Positions 9,038-16,264 of a DNA stretch of 28,251 bases are shown piece after piece. The notes under the pieces are model-generated. The model worked only from the letters and a program-made list of their open reading frames with translations, was not told the origin of the DNA and did no database searches. The DNA is from CAYYGL01 sp964471235 (GTDB taxonomy: Bacteria; Calditrichota; Calditrichia; RBG-13-44-9; J075). The DNA lies in assembly GCA_964471235.1 (NCBI GenBank), contig CAYYGL010000048.1:1-28251 (forward strand), in the 5' to 3' direction. How positions within the stretch are numbered: position 1 is the first letter of the stretch; each line of letters starts with the position of its first letter. The position numbers and the translations under genes are program-made.

Positions 9038-9180
9038 GTTCCGACAAGCCCCAACGGGATGGCGTTGCCACCAGGATGCTTGTCAGATGTATGCCCGGCA
9101 ACCCTGCCGGTCGGAGTAGTTCGAGGGGGGAGCCCCGCGGCTGAGAGGTGCAAGCATCCCGGGGATGCTGAGTTGTCTTT
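9038..9180 (+). ncRNA. Structured GC-rich intergenic RNA candidate (riboswitch-like)
   Basis: Several helices are visible directly. GACAAGC (9043-9049) pairs with GCTTGTC (9078-9084), enclosing CAACG/CGTTG (9052-9056/9063-9067). CCGGCA/TGCCGG (9095-9100/9105-9110) has an ACCC loop. AGCC/GGCT lies at 9131-9142, and AGCATCC/GGATGCT (9153-9159/9163-9169) has a 3-base loop. GGATGCTTG (9074-9082) is also perfectly complementary to CAAGCATCC (9151-9159), so the first and last helices compete with a long-range helix, as in switches. GATG..CCCGGCAACC and the following GGGGGAGCCCC..GGCTGA recall the core of the SAM-I/SAM-IV riboswitch clan, but the other conserved blocks are not in the expected places. 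It sits between the DUF1330 gene and the purN promoter; the strand is assumed. Confidence 0.4.
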
Positions 9181-9195
9181 CCTCTAATTCTTTAA

Positions 9196-9224
9196 TTGAC
9201 ACATTTCCCGGATCATGTTATATT
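9196..9224 (+). promoter_or_regulatory. Sigma-70-type promoter for purN-purH-mreB
   Basis: TTGACA (9196-9201), a 17-base spacer and TATATT (9219-9224) give a near-consensus promoter. The expected transcript start near 9231 leaves a leader of about 20 bases before purN. It lies downstream of the structured element at 9038-9180, so that element would not be in a transcript starting here. Confidence 0.75.
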
Positions 9225-9249
9225 TGCCCCCTAACATGAGGCGCAGATT

Positions 9250-9879
9250 GTGACAAATATTGCGGTATTTGCCTCGGGAAGAGGAAGCAATTTTCAAACA
9301 ATTTATCAACGCATCCAGGAAGGTTACCTTTCGGCACGGATTGTCGTGTTGATTTCCGATAAAGCGAGTGCCGGCGCGGTTCAGTTTGCCCGGGAACATG
9401 AAATACCTGTCTATGTTCTAAATCCGGCACAATATCCCTCCGCAGAACGGTTTGGTAATGAGTTAATTGGCATTCTTTCTTCCCACCGGGTCCAATTCAT
9501 TGTGCTTGCCGGGTATTTGAAAAAGATTCCTGCGAATGTGGTGACGCGTTACGAGAACCGGATAGTCAATATTCATCCGGCATTATTACCGGCATTTGGC
9601 GGAAAAGGTATGTATGGCATGCGGGTTCACCAGGCGGTATTTAACTCCGGCGCCAAAGTGTCCGGAGTAACGGTTCACCTGGTAAATAATGAATATGACG
9701 CCGGACCGATTGTGTTGCAAAAATCGGTGGATATTTCCGATTGCGATTCTCCGGAAGCCATAGCCGAGCGGGTGCTTGTGGAAGAACACCGGGCGTTTCC
9801 GCAAGCGCTGAAATTGTTATTGGAAAACGAATATGTCATCGATCACAACCGAGTGAAAATAAAGGAAACAAAGAAATGA
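9250..9879 (+). CDS. purN: Phosphoribosylglycinamide formyltransferase
   Basis: PurN transfers the formyl group of 10-formyl-THF to GAR, the third step of de novo purine synthesis. The 209-residue length is typical. The phosphate-binding N-terminus ASGRGSNF is present, as are the catalytic Asn and His in VNIHPALLPAF and the catalytic Asp in NEYDAGPIVLQ. Translation starts at a GTG (9250) with GAGG just upstream. The ATG at 9235 only opens a five-codon frame ending at TGA 9250-9253. The stop overlaps the purH start as ATGA, indicating translational coupling. Confidence 0.95.
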   Translation: MTNIAVFASGRGSNFQTIYQRIQEGYLSARIVVLISDKASAGAVQFAREHEIPVYVLNPAQYPSAERFGNELIGILSSHRVQFIVLAGYLKKIPANVVTRYENRIVNIHPALLPAFGGKGMYGMRVHQAVFNSGAKVSGVTVHLVNNEYDAGPIVLQKSVDISDCDSPEAIAERVLVEEHRAFPQALKLLLENEYVIDHNRVKIKETKK

Positions 9880-11435
9880 TCCACATTAAACGGGCGCTTA
9901 TTAGTTGTTGGAATAAAGAAGGAATTGAAGAGCTTGCCAAAACACTTGGGGAATTCGGAATAGAAATTATTTCCAGCGGCGGCACGGCAAATTTCTTATC
10001 CGAAAAAGGAATTCCGGTCACCACAGTGGAAGAGATTACCGGTTACCCTTCGATCTTAGGTGGACGGGTAAAAACCCTGCACCCGAAAATTCATGCCGCC
10101 ATCCTTTCCGCCGCTACCCCGGAACATCTTCAGGAGCTTCGGGAAGTTGGCGTGGAGTCAGTTCAGTTGGTGGTGGTAAATTTATATCCGTTTATGGAAG
10201 AAGCCGTTGAAAAGAAGCTGCCGCTTGCGGAGGCAATCGAATATATTGACATTGGCGGACCGGCAATGCTGCGCGCCGGAGCAAAGAATTTTCAACATGT
10301 GTTAGTACTCTTTTCGCCCGCACAGTATCCTGAATTTATGAAGCTGTTGCGGGAAAATAACGGCAAGGTTCCTCCGGAATACAGCCGGAAGCAGGCTCAA
10401 CAGGCATTTCTCTATACGGCACAATATGATGCCCGGGTTCACGAGTATTTTACAGGATTTGATAACACCCGGCAGTTATTTCCCCCCACTCAGGCACTTT
10501 TTCTGGAAAAGAAAGCTGATTTACGCTACGGGGAAAATCCCCATCAATCTGCAGCGGTCTATCGTCGCTATGGCAGCGAGCTTTCCGGGATGGATAGTAT
10601 GAGGCAATTATGGGGGAAGCCGCTTTCTTATAATAACTATGTGGATGTGGAAGCGGCTTATGCCCTGTGCCTGGAATTTGAAGACCCGGCAGTTGCCATC
10701 ATCAAACACACCAATCCCTGCGGGGCAGCGGTTAGTAAAGACGGATTGAGCGATGCTTTTGAGAAAGCGCTGCGGGGAGATGCTTTATCGGCGTTTGGGG
10801 GAATTGTTGCCTGCAATCTCCCGGTGGATGTAAACACCGCCGAGCGGATTTCCAAAATCTTCTTCGAATGTGTGATTGCCCCGGAATTTGATCCGGCAGC
10901 CCTGGAAATTTTACAAAAGAAGAAAAACTTGCGGCTCTTGACCCTTGCTCCGGCAGCAGTTGATACCGGCGAATACACTTTAAAATCGTTGAATGGCGTA
11001 TTTTTGCTTCAGGAAAAGGATGCAATTGTCGAAAATCGCAGCGGTTGGGAAGTGGTGAGCAACCGTAAGCCGAATGAGCAGGAATGGCAGGAATTGGATT
11101 TTGCCTGGAAAGTGGTGAAGCATGTGAAATCCAATGCCATTGTTTTCACCAAAGACCGGGAAATTTACGGTGTGGGCGCCGGGCAGATGTCGCGGGTGGA
11201 TTCGGTAACGATTGCCGGAATGAAAGCCCGACAGGCCGGGCGGGATACCACCGGCTGCGTGATGGCATCCGATGCGTTTTTTCCCTTCCGGGATGGTATC
11301 GATGAAGCCGCCAAACTCGGCATCCGGGCAGTCATCCAACCGGGCGGTTCCAGACGAGACAGCGAGGTCATTCAGGCAGTGAATGACCATCACATGACCA
11401 TGGTTTTTACCGGAAACCGTCATTTTAAACATTAA
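9876..11435 (+). CDS. purH: Bifunctional AICAR transformylase / IMP cyclohydrolase
   Basis: PurH performs the last two steps of IMP synthesis. The protein has 519 residues, normal for the family. The N-terminal MGS-like cyclohydrolase domain includes SSGGTANFL, GRVKTLHPKIHAAIL and GGPAMLRAGAKN. The transformylase domain includes RYGENPHQSAA, the catalytic KHTNPCGAA (Lys-His) and the C-terminal DAFFPFRDGID..IQPGGSRRD. The longer frame open from 9741 is an artefact: the true start is the ATG at 9876, which overlaps the purN stop by four bases and has AAAGGA upstream. mreB follows after only 17 bases. Confidence 0.96.
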   Translation: MIHIKRALISCWNKEGIEELAKTLGEFGIEIISSGGTANFLSEKGIPVTTVEEITGYPSILGGRVKTLHPKIHAAILSAATPEHLQELREVGVESVQLVVVNLYPFMEEAVEKKLPLAEAIEYIDIGGPAMLRAGAKNFQHVLVLFSPAQYPEFMKLLRENNGKVPPEYSRKQAQQAFLYTAQYDARVHEYFTGFDNTRQLFPPTQALFLEKKADLRYGENPHQSAAVYRRYGSELSGMDSMRQLWGKPLSYNNYVDVEAAYALCLEFEDPAVAIIKHTNPCGAAVSKDGLSDAFEKALRGDALSAFGGIVACNLPVDVNTAERISKIFFECVIAPEFDPAALEILQKKKNLRLLTLAPAAVDTGEYTLKSLNGVFLLQEKDAIVENRSGWEVVSNRKPNEQEWQELDFAWKVVKHVKSNAIVFTKDREIYGVGAGQMSRVDSVTIAGMKARQAGRDTTGCVMASDAFFPFRDGIDEAAKLGIRAVIQPGGSRRDSEVIQAVNDHHMTMVFTGNRHFKH

Positions 11436-11452
11436 ACAGAAACGGAGTTCGT

Positions 11453-12481
11453 ATGGCATTATTTGATTTTTTCTCCAACGATATCGGGATGGATTTGGGA
11501 ACAGCCAATACCTTAATTTACGTGAAAGGTAAAGGAATTATCGTTGATGAACCATCAATTGTCGCATTTGAAGAACATGGAAATAAGATAGTGGCGGTCG
11601 GGGCGGAAGCACGGGAAATGGTGGGGAGAACCCATCGGGATATCATCACCATTCGTCCCTTAAAAGACGGGGTGATTGCCGATTTTGAAGCCACAGAAGT
11701 CATGATTCGGGAATTTATCAAAAAAGCAAAAGTGAATCGGGTTAGCATCGGTAAAATTGTGGTATGTGTGCCCTCCGGTGTGACCGAAGTTGAAAAGCGG
11801 GCAGTGAGAGACAGTGCCGAACGCGCCGGGGCACGGGAGGTTTACCTGGTTGCCGAAGCCATGGCGTCTGCCATTGGGATCGGGCTGGAAATTGACAAAC
11901 CGATTGGCAGTATGATCGTCGATATTGGCGGCGGCACCTCGGAGATTGCGGTAATCTCCCTGAGTGGGATCGTTCTCCATACCTCTATTCGAATTGGCGG
12001 TGATGAGATGAACGACGCCATCGTGCAATATTTTAAAAAGAATTATAATTTACTAATCGGTGAAAAAACTGCGGAAAATTTGAAATGCGAAATCGGATCG
12101 GCACTACCCCTGGAAGAAGAAATAACCACCCAGGTAAAGGGGCGGGATTTGGTAGACGGCATTCCCAAAACGGTGGAAGTGAATTCGGTGGAAATCCGGG
12201 AAGCCCTGAATGAGCCGATACATACCATTGTAGATACCATCAAACTCACGCTGGAACGCACCCCGCCGGAATTAGCCTCGGATATTCTGGATCGGGGGAT
12301 TATCCTGTCGGGCGGCGGGGCGCTGCTGCGACGGTTGGATGACCGCATCATGCAGGAAACCCGATTGCCGGTAAACGTTGCCGAAGACCCCCTGAGCTGT
12401 GTGGTGCGGGGCACCGGTACGATTCTGGAAAATTTTGGAAAATTTCAGAAAGTATTGTTACGAACCAATCGCCGGGTGTAA
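11453..12481 (+). CDS. mreB: Rod shape-determining actin homologue MreB
   Basis: MreB is the bacterial actin that polymerises at the inner membrane and guides the elongasome. The 342-residue length matches. Nucleotide-binding signatures are seen: phosphate-1 GMDLGTANTLIYV, the phosphate-2/connect region IVDIGGGTSEIAV and adenosine-site ILSGGGALLRRLD. The N-terminus MALFDFFSNDIGM is the usual short amphipathic-type leader. CGGAG lies just upstream. The gene closes a purN-purH-mreB transcription unit rather than heading mreCD, which start over 600 bases further on behind a repeat-rich spacer. Confidence 0.97.
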   Translation: MALFDFFSNDIGMDLGTANTLIYVKGKGIIVDEPSIVAFEEHGNKIVAVGAEAREMVGRTHRDIITIRPLKDGVIADFEATEVMIREFIKKAKVNRVSIGKIVVCVPSGVTEVEKRAVRDSAERAGAREVYLVAEAMASAIGIGLEIDKPIGSMIVDIGGGTSEIAVISLSGIVLHTSIRIGGDEMNDAIVQYFKKNYNLLIGEKTAENLKCEIGSALPLEEEITTQVKGRDLVDGIPKTVEVNSVEIREALNEPIHTIVDTIKLTLERTPPELASDILDRGIILSGGGALLRRLDDRIMQETRLPVNVAEDPLSCVVRGTGTILENFGKFQKVLLRTNRRV

Positions 12482-12654
12482 GACAAAATTATTATCTTTG
12501 AAAAATTAATCGTTCCATGAACGACTACGAAACCGTTGAAACGGTTAACCAAAAAGGAATTCATCACCCTCACGAACACCGGGCTGCCGCGAAGCGGTTC
12601 CGTTGGAAAAGCCACGGTGTTAATGAAAAAATGGCATGGTTATTTAATCAAACT

Positions 12655-12874
12655 CCATTATTTTGTCAGCAATGAGAGTAGAAGAATAAAGCAGGAGCGA
12701 CAAAATTCATTTTGTCAAGCAGAGGGTGTTAAGAATAAAAGTGAGCGACAAAATTTATTTTGTCAAGCAGATAGTGTAAGAATAAAAGTGAATAAAAGTG
12801 AGCGACAAAATTTATTTTGTCAAAGAGAGGGTGGAAGAATGTAGAACGACAAAATTTATATTGTAAGAAGCATC
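12655..12874. repeat. Degenerate tandem array of hairpin-bearing repeats
   Basis: The repeat core is an 18-base inverted repeat, GACAAAAT-TT-ATTTTGTC. Full copies are at 12699-12716 (TC centre), 12747-12764 and 12804-12821. There is a decayed copy at 12848-12865 and a right half only at 12660-12667. Cores are followed by a related tail (AAGCAGAGGGTGTAAGAATAA type) and preceded by GAGC. Unit spacings are 48, 57 and 44 bases; the 57-base unit carries a duplicated 10-mer AATAAAAGTG. This resembles REP/MITE-like intergenic repeats. Confidence 0.7.
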
Positions 12875-13057
12875 TCAAGATATTGTGTCATGTAGTTTAT
12901 ACATTTCGAATGCCGGATTTCAAATTTGAAAAATGATGTTTAAATCCCGGATACCCAATCCCACATCCGCTTTTATACCCTCGTGCTGAATAATTCCGGA
13001 GTAAATGACGGCTACTGATAAAACCAGATGATTCACCGGAACACTGATAAATTATTA

Positions 13058-13063
13058 TATAAT
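13058..13063 (+). promoter_or_regulatory. Possible -10 element for the mreC operon
   Basis: A perfect TATAAT lies 31 bases before the mreC ATG. No good -35 sits 16-18 bases upstream: the 17-base position reads ACCGGA, and TTCACC is 20 bases away. It is kept as a weak candidate because mreC is separated from mreB by a long spacer and needs its own transcript start. Confidence 0.3.
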
Positions 13064-13094
13064 CTCATGTAATTTGTAAAAACCATCCAACTCA

Positions 13095-13904
13095 ATGAAA
13101 CGACTCTTTTCTTTCTTTGCCCTTCGAAAATCTTTGCTCTTGCTGCTTTTCTACATATTCCTTTCCCTGATGTTGATGAATTTCAGTGATGCATCTTCGC
13201 TGCGAGGAATCCGATGGGCAATGCTGCAAACCATCGAGTGGGTACATCAAATCGAGGAAACGTTTCGACTTCGCCACCACATGTCTCAGGAGATTGAACA
13301 GCTCAAAGCGGAAAACTTTCGCTTAAAAATGACCGCGCTGAAATTGCGCGAGGTGTTGATTGAGAATTCCAGGTTACGGCGATTGCTAAAACTAAAAGAA
13401 GAGGGAGCTTATCGGGTTGTTGCCGCCCGGGTGATTGGCAGCGGCACAGAGGGAGGAATCCGAAGTCTGATCATCAGTGTCGGTGAACAGGATAGCGTTC
13501 GTAAAAATATGCCGGTAGTGAATGCCGACGGATTGGTGGGACGGGTAATTGCCACGACACCCGGGCAATCCATTGTGCAAATCCTGATGGACCATAATTC
13601 GTTGGTGAGCGCCCGCTTACAGCACAGCCGGGAAGCCGGGGTAATCGCCTGGTCCGGTAATTCCTGGTTAGACCTGTTGTATATTCCCAAAAACATCCCC
13701 GTTGAAAAGGGAGAAATGGTCATCACCTCGGAATTAAGCCGGATTTACCCTCCCGGTTTGAAAATTGGTATCGTCACCACGATCAAAGAAAACAAATTTG
13801 ATCTTTTTAAAGAAATTCGGGTGAAACCGGCAGTCAATTTTAATGCTGTGGAGGAAGTGTTTGTGATTCGAAACCAAGCTGCGGGGAAACGAAGTGGTGA
13901 ATAA
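13095..13904 (+). CDS. mreC: Rod shape-determining protein MreC
   Basis: MreC is a bitopic membrane protein that links cytoplasmic MreB to periplasmic PBP2. Of 269 residues, roughly 10-32 form a membrane segment (SLLLLLFYIFLSLMLM). A coiled coil follows at ~55-95 (EIEQLKAENFRLKMTALKLREVLIENSRLRRLL, read in parts). The MreC beta-barrel core then begins at VVAARVIGSG and includes the VNADGLVGRVI and GVIAWSG-type segments. No Shine-Dalgarno-like purine run is visible before the ATG, unusual for this window. Its stop lies inside mreD (11-base overlap), so the two are coupled. Confidence 0.94.
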   Translation: MKRLFSFFALRKSLLLLLFYIFLSLMLMNFSDASSLRGIRWAMLQTIEWVHQIEETFRLRHHMSQEIEQLKAENFRLKMTALKLREVLIENSRLRRLLKLKEEGAYRVVAARVIGSGTEGGIRSLIISVGEQDSVRKNMPVVNADGLVGRVIATTPGQSIVQILMDHNSLVSARLQHSREAGVIAWSGNSWLDLLYIPKNIPVEKGEMVITSELSRIYPPGLKIGIVTTIKENKFDLFKEIRVKPAVNFNAVEEVFVIRNQAAGKRSGE

Positions 13905-14379
13905 CATCTACTGGCGCTATGGGATTGTATTTTTGGCTGCATTATTCCTGCAGGCAACCGTGGTTAATTTTCTTCAGATTTTATACTGGAAACCCAATTT
14001 ACCATTGATTGTATTGGTCATATTTTCCCTTCAATTTGGAAAAATGCCGGGCAGTACGGCAGGATTTTTAGTAGGGCTGTCCAGCGATTTAATTTCTCAG
14101 GGGTTGTTAGGATTAGGCGCCCTTTGCAAAACGGTTACCGGATATGTTGCCGGCATTTTTGGTGGCAGCGTTATCCGGGAACGTTATCAATTCATTGTGG
14201 CACTTTTTGTCGCCGGAACCGTTCATGATTTGATTTTATTCTTCATAAATTCCCTGGGAACGGATGTCTCCTGGCGGGTTATCATCTTTGTTTATATGAT
14301 ACCCAATCTTTTTTATACCGCAATTACCGGCACAATCATTTACTATTTTCTGGGAAGGTGGCTGCATCGAGATGAATAA
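13894..14379 (+). CDS. mreD: Rod shape-determining protein MreD
   Basis: MreD is a small polytopic inner-membrane partner of MreC. The 161-residue sequence has about five hydrophobic stretches, for example IVFLAALFLQATVV, LPLIVLVIFSLQFG and NLFYTAITGTIIYYFLG. The family core PGSTAGFLVGLSSDLISQGLLGLGAL is recognisable in order. Two adjacent GTG codons (13894, 13897) are possible starts, both inside the mreC end; the first is used here with GGGGA upstream. The stop overlaps the PBP2 ATG by 8 bases. Confidence 0.88.
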   Translation: MVNNIYWRYGIVFLAALFLQATVVNFLQILYWKPNLPLIVLVIFSLQFGKMPGSTAGFLVGLSSDLISQGLLGLGALCKTVTGYVAGIFGGSVIRERYQFIVALFVAGTVHDLILFFINSLGTDVSWRVIIFVYMIPNLFYTAITGTIIYYFLGRWLHRDE

Positions 14380-16249
14380 TACGTTTTCTTCAGTGAGTAA
14401 CCCCCGTAAATGGATATATTACGGCGCGGTTTTCATAGCGATGTCCTTCCTGGCATTCGGTTTTTTTCGAGTGCAAATCATGGAATCCAGTATTTACCTG
14501 AAAAAGTCCGAACAAAACAGTGTGAAAGTGGAAACGCGCTATCCGGTACGGGGGATGATTTACGATCGAAATGGGAAGTTGATTGTGGATAATCGCCCAT
14601 CTTTTTCTTTATACCTGGTACCGGCGCAGACCAAATCCCGAACAATCGTGGCGCTGTCCGAAATTCTCGGAATGGATAGCACCGAGATTCGAAAAAAATT
14701 GCATCGAATGAGAACATTTCAACCGGTAAAAATTGCCCGGTATGTGGATTTAAAAACTCTGGTATATCTTCAGGAAAATATCCTGGACCTGCCCGGGTTG
14801 GAATGGAAGGTGGAGCCCCGGCGCCATTATCTTTATAGCCGGGCATTTTCCCATGTGCTGGGCACTCTTGGAGAAATCGGAGAAAATGAACTGAGTCAGA
14901 ATCCGGATTATGAACCGGGCGATATTGTGGGTAAAAAGGGGCTGGAGAAAGCACTGGATACTTATCTTCGTGGTCAAAAAGGGGTGCGGTATGTGAAGGT
15001 AGATGCCTTTGGGAGGAAAGTGGGAGAAGTTAGCCACCATAAGAATGTGAACCCCTATCCCGGGAAGGATGTTTTTTTGACATTGGATTCCCGTCTTCAG
15101 CTTTATGCGGATTCGCTGTTTGGAGATCGCCGGGGAGCCCTGGTGGCAGTGGATGTACAGACCGGTGGGATTCTGACCCTGCTTTCCAAACCGGAGTATG
15201 ATCTGACCCAGTTTAGCGAAGCGGTAGACCCGGTTGTCTGGAAACAACTCCTTTCCGACAGCACCAAACCCCTTTATGCCCGCGCCAGTCAGGCTGCCTA
15301 CCCCCCGGGATCTACCTACAAACTGGTCGCCGCAATTGCGGCATTAAATGAAGGGATCATCACTACCCATTGGACAGCGTATTGCCCGGGATATTTTCGG
15401 ATAGGGAGAAAAGTGATTCGATGCTGGAAAGCCGACGGGCATGGCGAACTAAATTTGTTGGGTGCCATCAAAAATTCCTGCAATGTATTTTTTTATCAGT
15501 TGGGGTTAAAAATCGGTATCGATACCTGGAATAAATATAGCCGTCTCTTCTTGTTCGGAAAAAAAACCGGGGTGGAACTCACCACCGAAAATAGCGGGCT
15601 GGTCCCCAGCAAAGCATATTATGACCGGGTCTATGGGAAAGGAAAATGGACGAAAGGGATTTTGGCGAATATTGCCATTGGTCAGGGCGAATTGTTGGTC
15701 ACACCGCTTCAGATGGCTCAATTTACCATGATTTTAGCCGACAGTGGAACGTATTACCCTTTGCATTTGACCAAAAAGATGATAGACCCGGTAACCGGGA
15801 AGACCGATTCCATCCGTTTTGCACCTCGCCGGATAAAGGGAGTAAAGCCGGAGGTATGGACTACCGTTCGGGAAGGAATGCGGGAAGTCGTGGCCGGCGG
15901 CACCGGCTGGCGGGCTGGTGTGTGGCGGATAAGCGGCGCCGGAAAAACCGGCACCGCCCAAAATCCTCATGGAAAATCACATGCCTGGTTTATTGGTTTC
16001 TTTCCGTTTGAGCAACCGCGCATAGCGATTGTGGTTTTTGTTGAAAACGGTGGTAGTGGGGGAGGGGTTGCTGCCCCGATTGCCGGACAATACCTGCGGC
16101 GATATTTTTATCTCAGAGGAGAATACGATTACCAGGCAGAGCGGCGGTGGCGCATTCAAATGTGGAAAAAGCAGAAGGAACAGGCACGACAGGACAGTCT
16201 GCGAGCCCTTGGGATAACGACAGAAAGCGATTCTGCCATTTCAAACTAA
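14372..16249 (+). CDS. mrdA: Penicillin-binding protein 2 (elongasome transpeptidase)
   Basis: PBP2 is the class B transpeptidase that crosslinks peptidoglycan during cell elongation together with RodA. It has 625 residues: a short cytoplasmic N-terminus, one membrane segment at ~14-32 and a pedestal domain (RYPVRGMIYDRNG). The penicillin-binding domain carries the catalytic S314-T-Y-K317 (PPGSTYKL), S369-C-N and K525-T-G (KTGTAQ). The C-terminus ends in a charged, likely helical tail. AAGGTGG upstream serves the ATG at 14372, which overlaps mreD. rodA begins 15 bases after the stop. Confidence 0.95.
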   Translation: MNNTFSSVSNPRKWIYYGAVFIAMSFLAFGFFRVQIMESSIYLKKSEQNSVKVETRYPVRGMIYDRNGKLIVDNRPSFSLYLVPAQTKSRTIVALSEILGMDSTEIRKKLHRMRTFQPVKIARYVDLKTLVYLQENILDLPGLEWKVEPRRHYLYSRAFSHVLGTLGEIGENELSQNPDYEPGDIVGKKGLEKALDTYLRGQKGVRYVKVDAFGRKVGEVSHHKNVNPYPGKDVFLTLDSRLQLYADSLFGDRRGALVAVDVQTGGILTLLSKPEYDLTQFSEAVDPVVWKQLLSDSTKPLYARASQAAYPPGSTYKLVAAIAALNEGIITTHWTAYCPGYFRIGRKVIRCWKADGHGELNLLGAIKNSCNVFFYQLGLKIGIDTWNKYSRLFLFGKKTGVELTTENSGLVPSKAYYDRVYGKGKWTKGILANIAIGQGELLVTPLQMAQFTMILADSGTYYPLHLTKKMIDPVTGKTDSIRFAPRRIKGVKPEVWTTVREGMREVVAGGTGWRAGVWRISGAGKTGTAQNPHGKSHAWFIGFFPFEQPRIAIVVFVENGGSGGGVAAPIAGQYLRRYFYLRGEYDYQAERRWRIQMWKKQKEQARQDSLRALGITTESDSAISN

Positions 16250-16264
16250 ACTCAATGAGTAAAG

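Larger units (their letters stand above)
12482..13094. other. Palindrome-rich spacer between mreB and mreC
   Basis: This is a 613-base gap in an otherwise compact cluster. It opens with perfect small palindromes: TCGTTC-CAT-GAACGA (12510-12524), AACCGTT-GA-AACGGTT (12531-12546), CCGC-GAA-GCGG near 12583 and TTCC-GTT-GGAA near 12600. A hairpin repeat array then spans 12655-12874. The last 200 bases are AT-rich and end in a TATAAT at 13058-13063. An open frame (12536-12844) crosses the array but looks like a by-product of repeat periods divisible by three. Confidence 0.6.

Noticed and set aside
9125..9170. TPP riboswitch, suggested by GGGGGAGCCCC..GGCTGAGAGG
   Set aside because: The second conserved half (GAACCTGA..GGATAATGCC) is missing.
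9741..9875. N-terminal extension of purH by 45 codons
   Set aside because: It lies inside purN in another frame; the ATG at 9876 has the proper ribosome-binding site and the conserved PurH start.
12536..12844. 102-codon frame with repeated SERQNLFCQ-like peptides
   Set aside because: The open frame follows from palindromic repeats with periods divisible by three; its 5' end overlaps a palindrome and there is no ribosome-binding site.
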